From contig NZ_CAJHBS010000004.1 in the NCBI RefSeq assembly GCF_904846705.1, positions 124,001 to 188,000 of the forward strand: a stretch of DNA of 64,000 bases, in the 5' to 3' direction. The position numbers were made by a program, and so were the translations under genes. This DNA comes from Psychrobacter sp. Pi2-52. Lineage in GTDB: Bacteria > Pseudomonadota > Gammaproteobacteria > Pseudomonadales > Moraxellaceae. The notes beneath the pieces were generated by a model. That model ran no database searches. It was not told the DNA's origin and saw only the letters and a list, made by a program, of their open reading frames with translations. Shown piece after piece: positions 27,138-37,035 of this stretch (position 1 is its first letter; every line of letters starts with the position of its first letter).

Positions 27138-29024
27138 CTAATGCTTAGAGTCCGTCGCAGTATCATCCTTTTCCTCAACTGGTGTTGCTTGGCTCTTTAA
27201 CGCCTCATAAAAATCGGTCAAATCCATTTTACGTGCTTTACCAATGTCTTCGTCAAACAAGCTTTCAAGCTCAGCCATTGCTGATTGTGCGGATTCAATC
27301 ATGCTAGCTTCATCATCGTAGATAGCTTGTTGGCGTTCGATCAAGTCATCATCATAATCACGGAACGTTTTCACTGTTTCTCGCGCTTTTTCTGGTGAGA
27401 TACCTAATAATTGTAATGATTCGCGTGACATGTCCAAAGACGACAAATAAGTCTCACGCCAAATATGACGCACGCCAACCTCACGCAAACGGTAATAGTG
27501 CTGACGATCGCGCGCTCTTGCTAATACAATCAGTTCAGGATAATTCTTACGAAGATACTGAGCAGTAGTGATAGAACGTTCTAAATCGTCGATGGCAAGA
27601 ATAAACACTCGCGCTTTTTGAATACCTGCTGCTCGTAAAATCTCAGGGTTTTTCGGATCGCCATAATAGACTTGGTTACCAAATTTGCGTACAAAATCTA
27701 CTCGGTTTGCCGAGCGTTCAATGGCGGTAAATTCGATATTATGCATGCGCAGTACACGGCCAATAATCTGACCGACACGGCCAAAGCCTGCAATAATGAC
27801 CTGATGTTCATGATCGGGAATGGTATCGTATTCGCGGCTCGGCTTGCTCTTGGCAAATAGCGGCTCACCCACTTTTTCTAACAACAAGAATGCCAGAGGT
27901 GTCAGCGCCATCGAGATGGTAACCACAAGATTAAGAGTATTGGCAAGCTCGGGACGCAAGACGTTTTGAGCAGTGGCGACACTGAATAGGACAAAGGCAA
28001 ACTCACCACCTTGGGCTAGGGTTACGCCCAATCTGATACTGGTCGGCCAGCGATTGCCCGATACCTTTGCAATACCTGCAATCACTGCAAACTTGATAAA
28101 CATCAACGCGAGCGCACAGCCAATAATAAAGATGGGCTCTGCCAAAATGAGTTTGACATCGGTGAGCATACCGACCGACATAAAGAATAGACCTAGTAGC
28201 AATCCTTTAAAAGGTTCGATACTGGCTTCTAATTCGTGACGATATTCGGAGTCTGCTAACAATACACCTGTCAAAAATGCACCTAACGCCATGGATAGAC
28301 CGATTTGACCCATCAAGATAGATACGCCCATCACTATAAATAGGGCGACCGCTGTCAGTAGTTCTGACGCACCACTGGAAGCCACAAATTTGAAGAAGGG
28401 TCGAACCACGTAACGGCTGGCAAAAATCAGACCGGCAAAGACAGCAAATACTTTACCAAAATAAATCAAATCGTAGCTTTGTTCACGCACCCCTGATAAA
28501 AACGGAATGACTGCTAACAATGGAATGACCGCAATATCTTGGAATAATAAAATAGTGAAGGCTTCTCGACCGTGCGTGCTCGAAAGCTGCTGTTTTTCAG
28601 TCAGTATCTGTAGTACAAACGCAGTAGAAGATAGCGCTAAACCAAAACCAACAATAAAGGCAGTATCTAGTTGTAAGGAGAAAAACTGGTGTAGGAGCCA
28701 CATCAGTAGCGTACCAGTCAAACCGACCTGCAAACCGCCCAATACAAATATAGAGCGGCGCAATGCCCAGAGCCGCGAAGGCTGTAACTCAAGCCCGATA
28801 ATAAAAAGCAGCATGACCACGCCAAACTCTGAAAAGTGCAATAGACTTTCAGCATCGCCTGCCACATCCAAGCCACTTGGGCCCAATATGAGTCCAGTGA
28901 TAAGGTAGCCTAAAACCGTTGCAATGCCGAAGCGTTTACCGAGAGGGACAAAGAGCAATGCTGCTCCCAAAAAGATAGTGGCTTGCAACATAAGATTTGG
29001 TGAGCCGGCGGCGGCAGCAAACAT
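27138..29024 (-). CDS. KefB/KefC-type cation:proton antiporter (CPA2)
   Basis: 628 residues. The first ~390 residues form about 12 membrane segments of the Na+/H+ exchanger fold (LGYLITGLILGPSGLDV, GAFLTGVLLADSEYRHEL, TLAQGGEFAFVLF). A TrkA-N/RCK nucleotide-binding domain follows with VIIAGFGRVGQIIGRVL (about 410) and YYGDPKNPEILRAAG. The C-terminal ~70 residues are acidic and helical. Members export K+ under electrophilic or pH stress; glutathione gating as in E. coli KefB/C is possible since gshB is present, but no KefF/KefG partner lies next to it. Confidence 0.92.
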   Translation of the reverse strand: MFAAAAGSPNLMLQATIFLGAALLFVPLGKRFGIATVLGYLITGLILGPSGLDVAGDAESLLHFSEFGVVMLLFIIGLELQPSRLWALRRSIFVLGGLQVGLTGTLLMWLLHQFFSLQLDTAFIVGFGLALSSTAFVLQILTEKQQLSSTHGREAFTILLFQDIAVIPLLAVIPFLSGVREQSYDLIYFGKVFAVFAGLIFASRYVVRPFFKFVASSGASELLTAVALFIVMGVSILMGQIGLSMALGAFLTGVLLADSEYRHELEASIEPFKGLLLGLFFMSVGMLTDVKLILAEPIFIIGCALALMFIKFAVIAGIAKVSGNRWPTSIRLGVTLAQGGEFAFVLFSVATAQNVLRPELANTLNLVVTISMALTPLAFLLLEKVGEPLFAKSKPSREYDTIPDHEHQVIIAGFGRVGQIIGRVLRMHNIEFTAIERSANRVDFVRKFGNQVYYGDPKNPEILRAAGIQKARVFILAIDDLERSITTAQYLRKNYPELIVLARARDRQHYYRLREVGVRHIWRETYLSSLDMSRESLQLLGISPEKARETVKTFRDYDDDLIERQQAIYDDEASMIESAQSAMAELESLFDEDIGKARKMDLTDFYEALKSQATPVEEKDDTATDSKH

Positions 29025-29115
29025 CTGGGCTCCTTAAAAATTTGAATAAAATATACAATATAAAATGAACGTGACTAAAATCAGTATGGCTAAAACGATA
29101 TCGCGCTAGTATCTA

Positions 29116-29820
29116 TTATTTTTTGCGATAAATTTTCCACACACCATTGTCTGCAAGCGGATTATTATAAGCATCGTTGCGGCGTTTACGCGGTGTCTGG
29201 CGACTATCAACAATCTTAAAGTCAGGCAGGGCATGTACAATAAGACCCGTACGATAAAAGCGTACCCGCTCAGGCTCTAGCATCTCGCCCTTACTATCAC
29301 GACAAAAAACATAAGCACGCAGATCGATAAATTCACGATGCGCTACCAGTCGCGCTTCCTCGTCGTTATCTAGCACCGCTGTCATACGCTCGATTTCATC
29401 ATCCGTATATTGACCACATTTATCGGTCAGAGCACCTACTGACCCAAAGCTTTTAGATTCTTTGGCGCGTGTCTTAGTTAAATGTAGACGCTGAACGTGA
29501 TAAATGAATTGTGGTATCTCAAGGCTGGCTGGGAGCGGTAGATAGTCAGGTGGCATATTGGCCGCTGGATAAAAATCCTTGGCACGCTCAAGCAGATTTT
29601 GCCAACGTTGCTGATAGGTTTGGACCTCGGCTAAGTTGCCTTCGTAGATAGGCATATCACGGATTTGTCGTAAAATATCAGGTGGAAACTGTTCATTACG
29701 AAAGTTTGCAATGTCTTCTTGCAGCGTTGATAACAAAACTTTGGCGTGTTTTTTACCATCTTTTGATGCAGGATCATCGATATAGTCTGGGGCGACAAAG
29801 GGTGCTGAGCGTCTAGACAT
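29116..29820 (-). CDS. Orphan protein of unknown function
   Basis: 234 residues, no family recognised. No signal peptide or membrane segment; Arg/Lys-rich at both ends (TPRKRRNDAY near the C-terminus). A helical middle (YQQRWQNLLERAKDFYP) and an ordered C-terminal half (RLVAHREFIDLRAYVFCRD, RFYRTGLIVHALPDFKIVD) suggest a cytoplasmic globular protein. It follows the direction of the antiporter gene, with 91 bases between. An 18-base palindrome lies about 80 bases upstream. Confidence 0.7.
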   Translation of the reverse strand: MSRRSAPFVAPDYIDDPASKDGKKHAKVLLSTLQEDIANFRNEQFPPDILRQIRDMPIYEGNLAEVQTYQQRWQNLLERAKDFYPAANMPPDYLPLPASLEIPQFIYHVQRLHLTKTRAKESKSFGSVGALTDKCGQYTDDEIERMTAVLDNDEEARLVAHREFIDLRAYVFCRDSKGEMLEPERVRFYRTGLIVHALPDFKIVDSRQTPRKRRNDAYNNPLADNGVWKIYRKK

Positions 29821-30127
29821 AGTGTTGTATCATCAATAGATAGAGTAAAAATACCAAAAAGTATGATTATAAAAATTAACTGGGGTGCTAAACAAAACTT
29901 TATAATAGTTATTATAACCACATAAGCCGATTTGAACTTAAGTTTTTTAAGTTGAATAAAGCAAAAGTTTGTCGTAAACCACGACTGCTTTGATGTAATC
30001 TAGATTCTAGTTCTAATTCCACGTAATTTTTAGTAGGAACCAGTATCAGATGCCTATACTTGTATTTTCTAGGTCGTATTTCAAGTTACTGACTTCTTTA
30101 TTCAGTCATTTAGCTGAAAATGTATCG
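29821..30127. other. 307-base gap with two palindromes
   Basis: No gene seen. It contains TTATAATAGTTATTATAA (29900-29917) and the hairpin AACTTAA / TTAAGTT (29935-29953). These could act in the promoter of the orphan gene that starts at 29820. Confidence 0.5.
29900..29917. promoter_or_regulatory. 18-base palindrome upstream of the orphan gene
   Basis: TTATAATA-GT-TATTATAA, perfectly symmetric arms of eight bases, 80 bases before the start of the minus-strand gene. Operator-like, though AT-rich sequence makes chance matches easier. Confidence 0.35.
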
Positions 30128-31309
30128 TCAATGGTTATGGCCAATATGACTATTATCATCAGGTAGCTGTCCCGAAATATCACAGACCAAGGCATCGCTA
30201 TGTGAGATATTCTGAGGATGAGACGAGCTTTCGACCTGAATAGTAGCATGGTGAATACCAAGCTCTAGCAGTCTTTGTTCTAGACTGGTAATTAGAATAT
30301 TTGATTCATGGATACTCATTTCACCATCGACCACCACGTGACAAGATAGTGCATTAAGACCGCTAGTAATACTCCAAACATGTAAGTCATGTACTTTTTG
30401 TACTTGAGAGTCTTCGAGTAATTTTTGCTCTACATCGACTAGCGATATATTGGCAGGCGTTCCTTCCATTAATATATGCACAGAATCACGTACGACGCGG
30501 TAGCCACTGATTAAAATAAGTACGGCAACGATTACTGATGCCACTGCGTCTGCCCATACCCAACCAAAACCCATCATAAGTAGCGCAGCGATAATCGCAG
30601 CTACTGACCCTAATAAATCGCTCAATACGTGCAAATAGGCGCTTTGCATATTGAGGTTAACGGGTTCTTCATTATTAGGTTTCTGCTCTGCGACCTTGGC
30701 ATCATCCGTACCATGATTATGGCCATGTGACTCGTTACCTTGATTACCTCGGTGCATTAGCCAAGCGACCAGAATATTGATCAGCATACCGATAGTCGCC
30801 ACGATAAGCATGCCTTGGGTTGCAATTTCTGGTGGTGAGTTAAAGCGTTTAATCGCTTCATAAAAAATCATCAAAGCAATTATGACAAGTGTCGCGCCAT
30901 TTACCGTGGCAACTAATATCTCAAAGCGCTTGTAGCCGAAAGTTTTCTGATGGGTAGCTGCTTTTTCGCCAATTTTAAATGCGACTAAAGTGGCACCAAG
31001 CGCTATCGCGTCGCTTAACATATGCCCTGCATCAGATAGCAAGGCTAAACTACCGGTAAGCCAACCACCAATGGCTTCGATAAACATATAACCAGTAATG
31101 ATAATAAAGCTGAACAGCAAGGTGCGCTGATAGCCCTTGGTGTCTCGTGCTGTGGTTGTCTGTTCTAGATGCTCATCATGATCGTGATGGCCTTGGTTTT
31201 CCTGGGTGTAGTTATTTTCTTCATCTTCGCGAACGTACTTAGGCACATCCGTCCTATCATGCTGTTGGCTATGATTGTGCTCGTCAGAGTTTGGATTATT
31301 TGAATTCAT
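30128..31309 (-). CDS. Cation diffusion facilitator (zinc/cobalt/cadmium exporter)
   Basis: 393 residues from the ATG at 31309 (GAG seven bases upstream); an in-frame TTG at 31321 would add four residues. CDF proteins export divalent metal by proton exchange. A His/Asp/Glu-rich N-terminus (about 1-50) is followed by six membrane segments with metal-site motifs LSDAGHMLSDAIA (segment 2) and YLHVLSDLLGS (segment 5), and a His-rich loop between segments 4 and 5. The cytoplasmic domain includes VHDLHVWSITSGL. Similar to CzcD/ZitB. Confidence 0.93.
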   Translation of the reverse strand: MNSNNPNSDEHNHSQQHDRTDVPKYVREDEENNYTQENQGHHDHDEHLEQTTTARDTKGYQRTLLFSFIIITGYMFIEAIGGWLTGSLALLSDAGHMLSDAIALGATLVAFKIGEKAATHQKTFGYKRFEILVATVNGATLVIIALMIFYEAIKRFNSPPEIATQGMLIVATIGMLINILVAWLMHRGNQGNESHGHNHGTDDAKVAEQKPNNEEPVNLNMQSAYLHVLSDLLGSVAAIIAALLMMGFGWVWADAVASVIVAVLILISGYRVVRDSVHILMEGTPANISLVDVEQKLLEDSQVQKVHDLHVWSITSGLNALSCHVVVDGEMSIHESNILITSLEQRLLELGIHHATIQVESSSHPQNISHSDALVCDISGQLPDDNSHIGHNH

Positions 31310-31540
31310 AATAATACTCAAATTCGCTGATAATTGCGTTCGATAGATGATATTTACTGATATGACGTTTACTAATAAGTGATGTTTGCTATAGGTAGAG
31401 TAGGCGTAGAGCCTTTACCGCATATCATTTATGGTTATAAATTTAACATAGCCAAGCATGAGAAGCTGTAACAACGAAGTAAACATGATGAGGAGATGAG
31501 TAGAAAGATATACACCCATTTGTTGAGAACTAAGTGAGAA

Positions 31541-33829
31541 CTACCAACCGACAGGATCAATGTCCAAAGTAAGCTTAAGGTATTTAGCGCTTGGTAGGGC
31601 AAGCACTGGCTGCCACCACTGTCCCAACACGTGGTGCAATTGACGACGATCTTTAGCCAATAGCAAAAGCTGTGCATGGTAGCGGCTGTTCTTTTTACTC
31701 ATGGGCGCATCAATAGGACCGAGAACAGCGAGGTTATGAGCATTCGGCAAATGCGCAATAGCATCCTTGAGCGCTTGAGTAGTAGCTACCAATGTTTTGC
31801 CTTCGCAGCGTATCAATGCCGCATGTCGATGAGGAGGCAAGCCCATCATTTGACGTTCTTGCAGTAGCTCGCGCGCGAATGACAAGTAGCCATCTTTGAC
31901 CAGTTTCAATAGTAACTCGTTATCAGGTTGCAACGTTTGAATCAATACGCGGCCAGCTTTGTCACCTCGACCAGCACGGCCTGCCACCTGAATCATGAGC
32001 TGTGCGGTATGCTCTGGTGAGCGAAAATCTGCTGACAGAAATCCACGATCGGCATTGGGTAAGCAAACCAACGTGACATTGGGGAAGTGATGACCTTTGG
32101 CGACCATCTGTGTTCCGACTAATATGGCTGGGTTGCCTTTATTGATTTGCTCATAAATGTTTTCCCAGCTGTCTTTGCGTCTTGTGGTATCACGGTCTAT
32201 TTGAATAATCGGATAGAGCTCTTTGCTGGTTTGAGGATTGGCAAAGATTGCGTGTAGATTCTCGCTGAGCCTTGTCGTTCCCATACCTTTAGCGTCTAGG
32301 TTTTGACTGCCACAATCAGGGCATACGGTAGGTATATAGGCTTGCCAATCGCAATGATGGCATTTCAAATAAGAGTTGCTTGAATAACTGTTTCGCTGGG
32401 ATTGGCCGTTATAGTGAACGGTCAGGTGCGCGTCACAGCGCGGACAATCTGCTTGCCAGCCACAAGCCTCGCATAAGAGAACAGGCGCATAGCCACGACG
32501 ATTCAAAAATATTAATACCTGATCACCGGCTTCTAGCGTTTGCCGTATCGCCCCGATCATGGCATCCGTCAGCCCTGTATCATAGCGCGCACCGTCATCT
32601 TGAGCCTGTTGATGGGTACTTTGCAAGCGAGCATCGATCAGTTGCATGGTTGCAGGTTTGGCATTACCCGGACGAGTAAGCAGTTGGCATTCTGCTAGTT
32701 TGCCATCATCGACCAGTTTTAAATGCTCAAGAGAAGGTGTGGCAGTACCAAGTATCACTGGGATTTTGTACTGCAAACCTCGATAGAGAGCGACATCAGC
32801 GGCATGATAACGTAACGTGTCTTGTTGCTTATACGAGCCATCATGCGCCTCATCAACGACAATCAGGCCTAAGTCTGCGAAAGGATATAGTACAGCCGAA
32901 CGTGTACCGATCACGATTTGTGCATGCCCCGTGCGGCAGTCTTGCCAACCTTGTAAGCGATGAGTGTTAGTCATGCCAGAGTGCAATAGCACAATATGGG
33001 CTGCGAACCGACTGGCAAATCTTGCCCGCGTTTGCGGTGTGAGACCAATCTCTGGTACCAAAATAAGAACCTGTTTACCAGCTTCTAGTACAGCTTGCAT
33101 CGCTTGTAGATAGACCTCGGTTTTACCACTACCAGTAATACCGTTGAGCAAAAAACCAGTATAAGTACCGGACTCATGGGCAGCAATAATAGCGTCAACC
33201 GCAAGTTTCTGCTCATCATTGAGATCAAGTGGCATTTTTGCCAGTTTGACTGGAGTAGGTGCTTGTTTTGGCTGAATATAGCGCTCAACTAGCCCTTTAT
33301 CTTCTAGCGTCTTTAAAAAGGCTCGTTGCATCCCTTCTAGTAGCAATACATCTTCACTGGCGCCGTGCTGACCATGTAGCTTTAGCATATCGAACTGCTG
33401 CTTTTGTTTCTTAGCATTGGCTCGAAAATCATCATCAGTGATATGAGGCAAAATTCGCCAATGGGTAATCAGTAAATCTAATGGTTTGCCTTGACGAACA
33501 AGGCTTGGCAAGATAACTGCTAACACGTCGCCAAGTGGATAATGGTAATAGCGCGCCAACCAATAGGCAAGCTTGAGCATGCCAGCGTCCAAAATAGGCT
33601 CAGCATCTAGACATTTATTAATGGGTTTGATCTTATTAGCAGGTACGCTGCTATCGTCTTGTGAAATATGAGCAATCACAATGCCAATCAGAGTCTGACG
33701 ACCAAACGAAACCTCAACACGGCTGCCAATTTGCGGTATCGCACTGTCTGGTAAAGCAAGCATATCAGCTGGTAGGCTATAGTCAAACACCCGATAAAGG
33801 GGAACGGGCAGAGCAACTTGTACCAACAT
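31541..33829 (-). CDS. priA: Primosomal protein N' (replication restart helicase)
   Basis: 3'-5' DNA helicase that restarts collapsed forks by loading DnaB with PriB/DnaT. 762 residues (E. coli 732). An N-terminal DNA-binding domain (RVFDYSLPADM) precedes Walker A in LNGITGSGKTEVYLQAM (about 230), DEAH in LIVVDEAHDGSYKQQDT, and the paired Cys zinc ligands CEACGWQADCPRC and CHHCDWQ...CPDCGSQ. Helicase motifs V-VI read AILVGTQMVAKGHHFP and IQVAGRAGRGDKAG. A DciA-type loader is encoded elsewhere in the window. Confidence 0.97.
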   Translation of the reverse strand: MLVQVALPVPLYRVFDYSLPADMLALPDSAIPQIGSRVEVSFGRQTLIGIVIAHISQDDSSVPANKIKPINKCLDAEPILDAGMLKLAYWLARYYHYPLGDVLAVILPSLVRQGKPLDLLITHWRILPHITDDDFRANAKKQKQQFDMLKLHGQHGASEDVLLLEGMQRAFLKTLEDKGLVERYIQPKQAPTPVKLAKMPLDLNDEQKLAVDAIIAAHESGTYTGFLLNGITGSGKTEVYLQAMQAVLEAGKQVLILVPEIGLTPQTRARFASRFAAHIVLLHSGMTNTHRLQGWQDCRTGHAQIVIGTRSAVLYPFADLGLIVVDEAHDGSYKQQDTLRYHAADVALYRGLQYKIPVILGTATPSLEHLKLVDDGKLAECQLLTRPGNAKPATMQLIDARLQSTHQQAQDDGARYDTGLTDAMIGAIRQTLEAGDQVLIFLNRRGYAPVLLCEACGWQADCPRCDAHLTVHYNGQSQRNSYSSNSYLKCHHCDWQAYIPTVCPDCGSQNLDAKGMGTTRLSENLHAIFANPQTSKELYPIIQIDRDTTRRKDSWENIYEQINKGNPAILVGTQMVAKGHHFPNVTLVCLPNADRGFLSADFRSPEHTAQLMIQVAGRAGRGDKAGRVLIQTLQPDNELLLKLVKDGYLSFARELLQERQMMGLPPHRHAALIRCEGKTLVATTQALKDAIAHLPNAHNLAVLGPIDAPMSKKNSRYHAQLLLLAKDRRQLHHVLGQWWQPVLALPSAKYLKLTLDIDPVGW

Positions 33830-33886
33830 AAACGGCTTCGCAGTCTTATTAGGTGAATATGAGATCAGAATAATAGAACAGAGACC

Positions 33887-33915
33887 AATAAGCTTAGCAT
33901 GATGCTAAGCTTATT
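33887..33915 (-). terminator. 29-base perfect palindrome between priA and ridA
   Basis: Two 14-base arms (AATAAGCTTAGCAT and its complement) around one central base. It lies 89 bases past the ridA stop on the minus strand. It has no separate T-run, only TTATT within the arm, so it may be a weak terminator or a protein-binding site. Confidence 0.4.
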
Positions 33916-34003
33916 ATGATATAACTTATAGGCTGTTGCTAAAATGAGCACTTAGTAATGAGGCTTAACAATTAGTACCTAATATTAAGCATCAAATATC
34001 ATC

Positions 34004-34384
34004 TTATTCGATATAAAGAATAGACTCAATTTCTACCACGCCACCTTTAGGTAGAGCAGCTACTTGGACGGCAGCGCGGGCAGGATATGGCTCGCTTAGA
34101 TTGGCGACAAACACTTCGTTCAAGACAGCAAAATCACTCAAGTCAGTCAAAGATACATTGAATTTAACCACGTCATTTAGACTGCCACCAGCTGCTTCAC
34201 AGATAGCTTTGATGTTTTCAAATACTTGCTCAGCCTGTGCTTTAAAACCTTCTCTTAGCTCCATCGTGTCAGGATCAAAACCAAGCTGACCTGAGATATA
34301 AACAGTATTGCCGACTTTTACAGCTTGTGAATAAGTGCCAACTGCTGCAGGTGCTTTATCAGTTTGGATGGTTTGACGAGTCAT
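34004..34384 (-). CDS. ridA: RidA family enamine/imine deaminase
   Basis: 126 residues (E. coli RidA 128). It hydrolyses reactive 2-aminoacrylate-type enamines made by PLP enzymes, as a cytoplasmic trimer. Family motifs seen are GTYSQAVKVGNTVYISGQLG at the N-terminus, EQVFENIKAICEAAG, and the carboxylate-binding Arg in PYPARAAVQVAALP followed by VEIESI. It lies just after spoT on the same strand with 113 bases between, a common neighbour in this lineage. Confidence 0.93.
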   Translation of the reverse strand: MTRQTIQTDKAPAAVGTYSQAVKVGNTVYISGQLGFDPDTMELREGFKAQAEQVFENIKAICEAAGGSLNDVVKFNVSLTDLSDFAVLNEVFVANLSEPYPARAAVQVAALPKGGVVEIESILYIE

Positions 34385-34497
34385 AGGGTATCCCTTTTAT
34401 ATTTTATGTGAGTGATTCATTGCTACTAGAATAGCAGTTCTATTTTAGCTATTTGCATCATGACTATACCAGTGATACAAATCAGCAAATGCGCTTA

Positions 34498-36696
34498 TTA
34501 TAATTGATATAACCTTATAATGTTAGGGAAACCTAGCAACGAGCGTAGTTCACGGATACCCTGTGCTAAGTGGTTGCGACTACGTACCACGATATGAATA
34601 ATGGTATCAGTATTGCGAACATCAACGGTTTCAACACCCATATTGAGCTGGCGCAAGTGATAGATAACTTCACTGATTTGCTCGTCACTAAGCGCAATAG
34701 AGAGCTTTAAATAAGCAGGAAAACGAATCTTGCCGCTGTTTTTTAAGTCATGCTCGCCGATGTCACCTTGTTTGACAGCATTGTCATTGCGCCAACGTAA
34801 TTGGATCACCTGATAAGGATTGTCTTTGCGGATATCGTCCAGTGAGAAACACTTATGTCGATGAACGACCAAACCATGACGCGATAAATGCCCTACGATA
34901 GGATCGCCATATATCGGATGACAGCAATTGGCAAAATCAAGCTCGACGCCAGCAGCATTAGCGATCAGCTGTTGCGGTTGGGTCATGTCGTCGCTATGTA
35001 CTTTTGCCTGTAGATCGCTCAGCTCATCGCTAAATAAACGTGTCACGACTAGCTGAGGAAGTAGCGTACCTGAGCTTATTTGTTCAAATAACGCATCTTT
35101 TTCTGTCAGACCGCGCCATTCAGTCAGGTCTTTCCAATCAGCATCTGTCAAATCATCAAAACTTTTCTGATGCGTTCTGAGCGCACGATCTAATGCTTGC
35201 CTGCCATGGTGTTGTTTGTCAGCGACAGACAGATCTTTAAACCAACGTAAAATCTCTTCACGGGCTTTGTTAGTCACTACAAATCCCAACCACTCAGCTT
35301 TTGGTTCTGAGTGGCTGTTCACTTCTATCTCAACGGACTGTCCATTTTTTACCACGGTACCGAGCTTTGCAGCTTTACCATCGATATTTGCACCAACGGC
35401 AACGTTACCAATCATAGGCCCGACCGCGTAGGCAAAATCTAGCGCCGTTGCACCCTGTGGAAGCTCGTAAGCACGCCCTTGAGGGCTATAACAAATGATT
35501 TTACTAGAGTGCAGATAATCCATCAGCTCATTAATGGTAGAGACTGCCGCTGAGAAATCAGGACTGTTTTCATTCAGATTGTCTTCGTCGACCAAATCTT
35601 TCATGTTACGCAAAGATGCTTGGATGACCGATTGACTCACATCAGATGCGTGCTCTGCCCCGATGACACCAAGTCTCGCAGCGCTTTGCATTTGCTTAGT
35701 CAATATAGTGACTTTTACCACATCATTGTCACGCTCATAGATGAGGGTGAGGGACTGGTTACCGCCTGGTAGCGGACGACGAATATTATCCGCAATATGG
35801 GTATCATCAATCTGATATTTTTTGATTAGATAATAGGCCAGTTTGTCACAGGCTTCGATATTATCAAGGACGATTTCAAACGCGTAGTGACGCAGTAGCG
35901 CATTAATCTCACCGCGATTGCGGAAAAACTGACGATATATGACCACACGATTGTCTAAGACTTTGACCAGACCATTGAGATCCAAGTTGTTTAGCACGAT
36001 ACTCAAATAACGATGAATCGACTCTCTTTGAAAGTTTCGTCCAAGCCCATGTTGTAACAGTTTATCAGACAGCTTGTTGTACATATCAGAGTCTAAATTG
36101 CGATAACACAATACTTCGATATAGTCAGCAATATCATTCAGACCCATTAATCGTGCAAATGGCACATAAAAATCCAAGGTTTCTTGAGCTGTGGTGCGTT
36201 GCTTCTCAGGACGTACCGCGTCTAGCGTAGACATATTATGTAGACGGTCAGCAAGCTTGATAATGAGTACACGCGGATCAGCGAGAGTGGCGGTTAAAAT
36301 TTTATGAAAGGTGGCCGCTTTATTCTGCTGCTTGTTATGTGAAGAGGACTTTAGCTTGGTCACACCATCGACCAATCTTGATACAGTTTCACCATAACGC
36401 TGCTTGATTTGCTCATCACTAACTTCGGTGTCTTCGACCGTATCATGCAGGATTGCTGCAATGATGGTATCTCGATCTAAGCGAAAGCCCGCTAGTATCT
36501 CAGCGACAGCGATTGGATGCGTGATATAAGGTTCCCCTGATTTGCGCTTGTCTTTAATGTGCGCAATATCTCCGAACTCACAAGCATCAACAATATCACG
36601 GCGCTCAGCAGCAGTGAGATAACCTACCGAACGTAGTAAATTATATTGAGCATCATCGACGAGGTGATGACTGAGTTTGGTTAGGGTTTGACTCAT
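34498..36696 (-). CDS. spoT: SpoT, (p)ppGpp hydrolase with a degenerate synthetase domain
   Basis: 732 residues (E. coli SpoT 702). The HD hydrolase domain is intact: His60 in YITHPIAVAEIL, His84-Asp85 in AILHDTVEDTE, and LADRLHNMSTL. The following synthetase domain is poorly conserved. Where active enzymes have RFKDYI and NGYQSLHT, this one reads THIADNIRR and GGNQSLTL (about residue 311), losing the Tyr and His that hold the substrate. A TGS domain (YELPQGATALDFAYAVG), a helical/zinc-finger part (NCCHPIYGDPIVGH) and a C-terminal ACT follow. Probably a hydrolase-only enzyme, as shown for Acinetobacter SpoT. Confidence 0.95.
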   Translation of the reverse strand: MSQTLTKLSHHLVDDAQYNLLRSVGYLTAAERRDIVDACEFGDIAHIKDKRKSGEPYITHPIAVAEILAGFRLDRDTIIAAILHDTVEDTEVSDEQIKQRYGETVSRLVDGVTKLKSSSHNKQQNKAATFHKILTATLADPRVLIIKLADRLHNMSTLDAVRPEKQRTTAQETLDFYVPFARLMGLNDIADYIEVLCYRNLDSDMYNKLSDKLLQHGLGRNFQRESIHRYLSIVLNNLDLNGLVKVLDNRVVIYRQFFRNRGEINALLRHYAFEIVLDNIEACDKLAYYLIKKYQIDDTHIADNIRRPLPGGNQSLTLIYERDNDVVKVTILTKQMQSAARLGVIGAEHASDVSQSVIQASLRNMKDLVDEDNLNENSPDFSAAVSTINELMDYLHSSKIICYSPQGRAYELPQGATALDFAYAVGPMIGNVAVGANIDGKAAKLGTVVKNGQSVEIEVNSHSEPKAEWLGFVVTNKAREEILRWFKDLSVADKQHHGRQALDRALRTHQKSFDDLTDADWKDLTEWRGLTEKDALFEQISSGTLLPQLVVTRLFSDELSDLQAKVHSDDMTQPQQLIANAAGVELDFANCCHPIYGDPIVGHLSRHGLVVHRHKCFSLDDIRKDNPYQVIQLRWRNDNAVKQGDIGEHDLKNSGKIRFPAYLKLSIALSDEQISEVIYHLRQLNMGVETVDVRNTDTIIHIVVRSRNHLAQGIRELRSLLGFPNIIRLYQL

Positions 36697-37035
36697 AAAA
36701 TAATGATCCTATTTTCCATGACCTACTTGTTGGGCCACTTACCGAAGCAAATGGAGGCTAAATAATGACCTACCATACAAAACTTAAGGATGAGTACGCC
36801 ATTCTCTAATTAATCGCAAATCGCTTTCAATGTCAACTGATAAGCGTGTGGGCGATGAAAAAATTTCACTCAGTGGTCTATTTTGGGGATAAATGGTGAC
36901 CAAAACAGCCAATGCATTATTATTACAACCAAAAAACCACAGCCTATGCTGTGGTCTCTATAGTTGATCAAGATGTGTATTTATTTTATAAAAAAACTAT
37001 TGGCTTTATAAAATACATCTTATCAAAACAGCTTA
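36697..37035. other. 339-base gap between rpoZ and spoT
   Basis: No gene seen. It contains the rpoZ terminator (36931-36955) and about 230 bases upstream of spoT where a spoT promoter should lie. Unlike E. coli, where rpoZ and spoT are tightly linked, they appear to be separately transcribed here. Confidence 0.55.
36931..36955 (-). terminator. Intrinsic terminator after rpoZ
   Basis: Stem ACCACAGC / GCTGTGGT with a CTAT loop; on the minus strand it runs into TTTTTTGG. Confidence 0.85.

Noticed and set aside
28507-28908. 133-codon open frame antisense to the KefB/C-type antiporter gene
   Set aside because: It overlaps a well-supported gene completely and has antisense-type composition.
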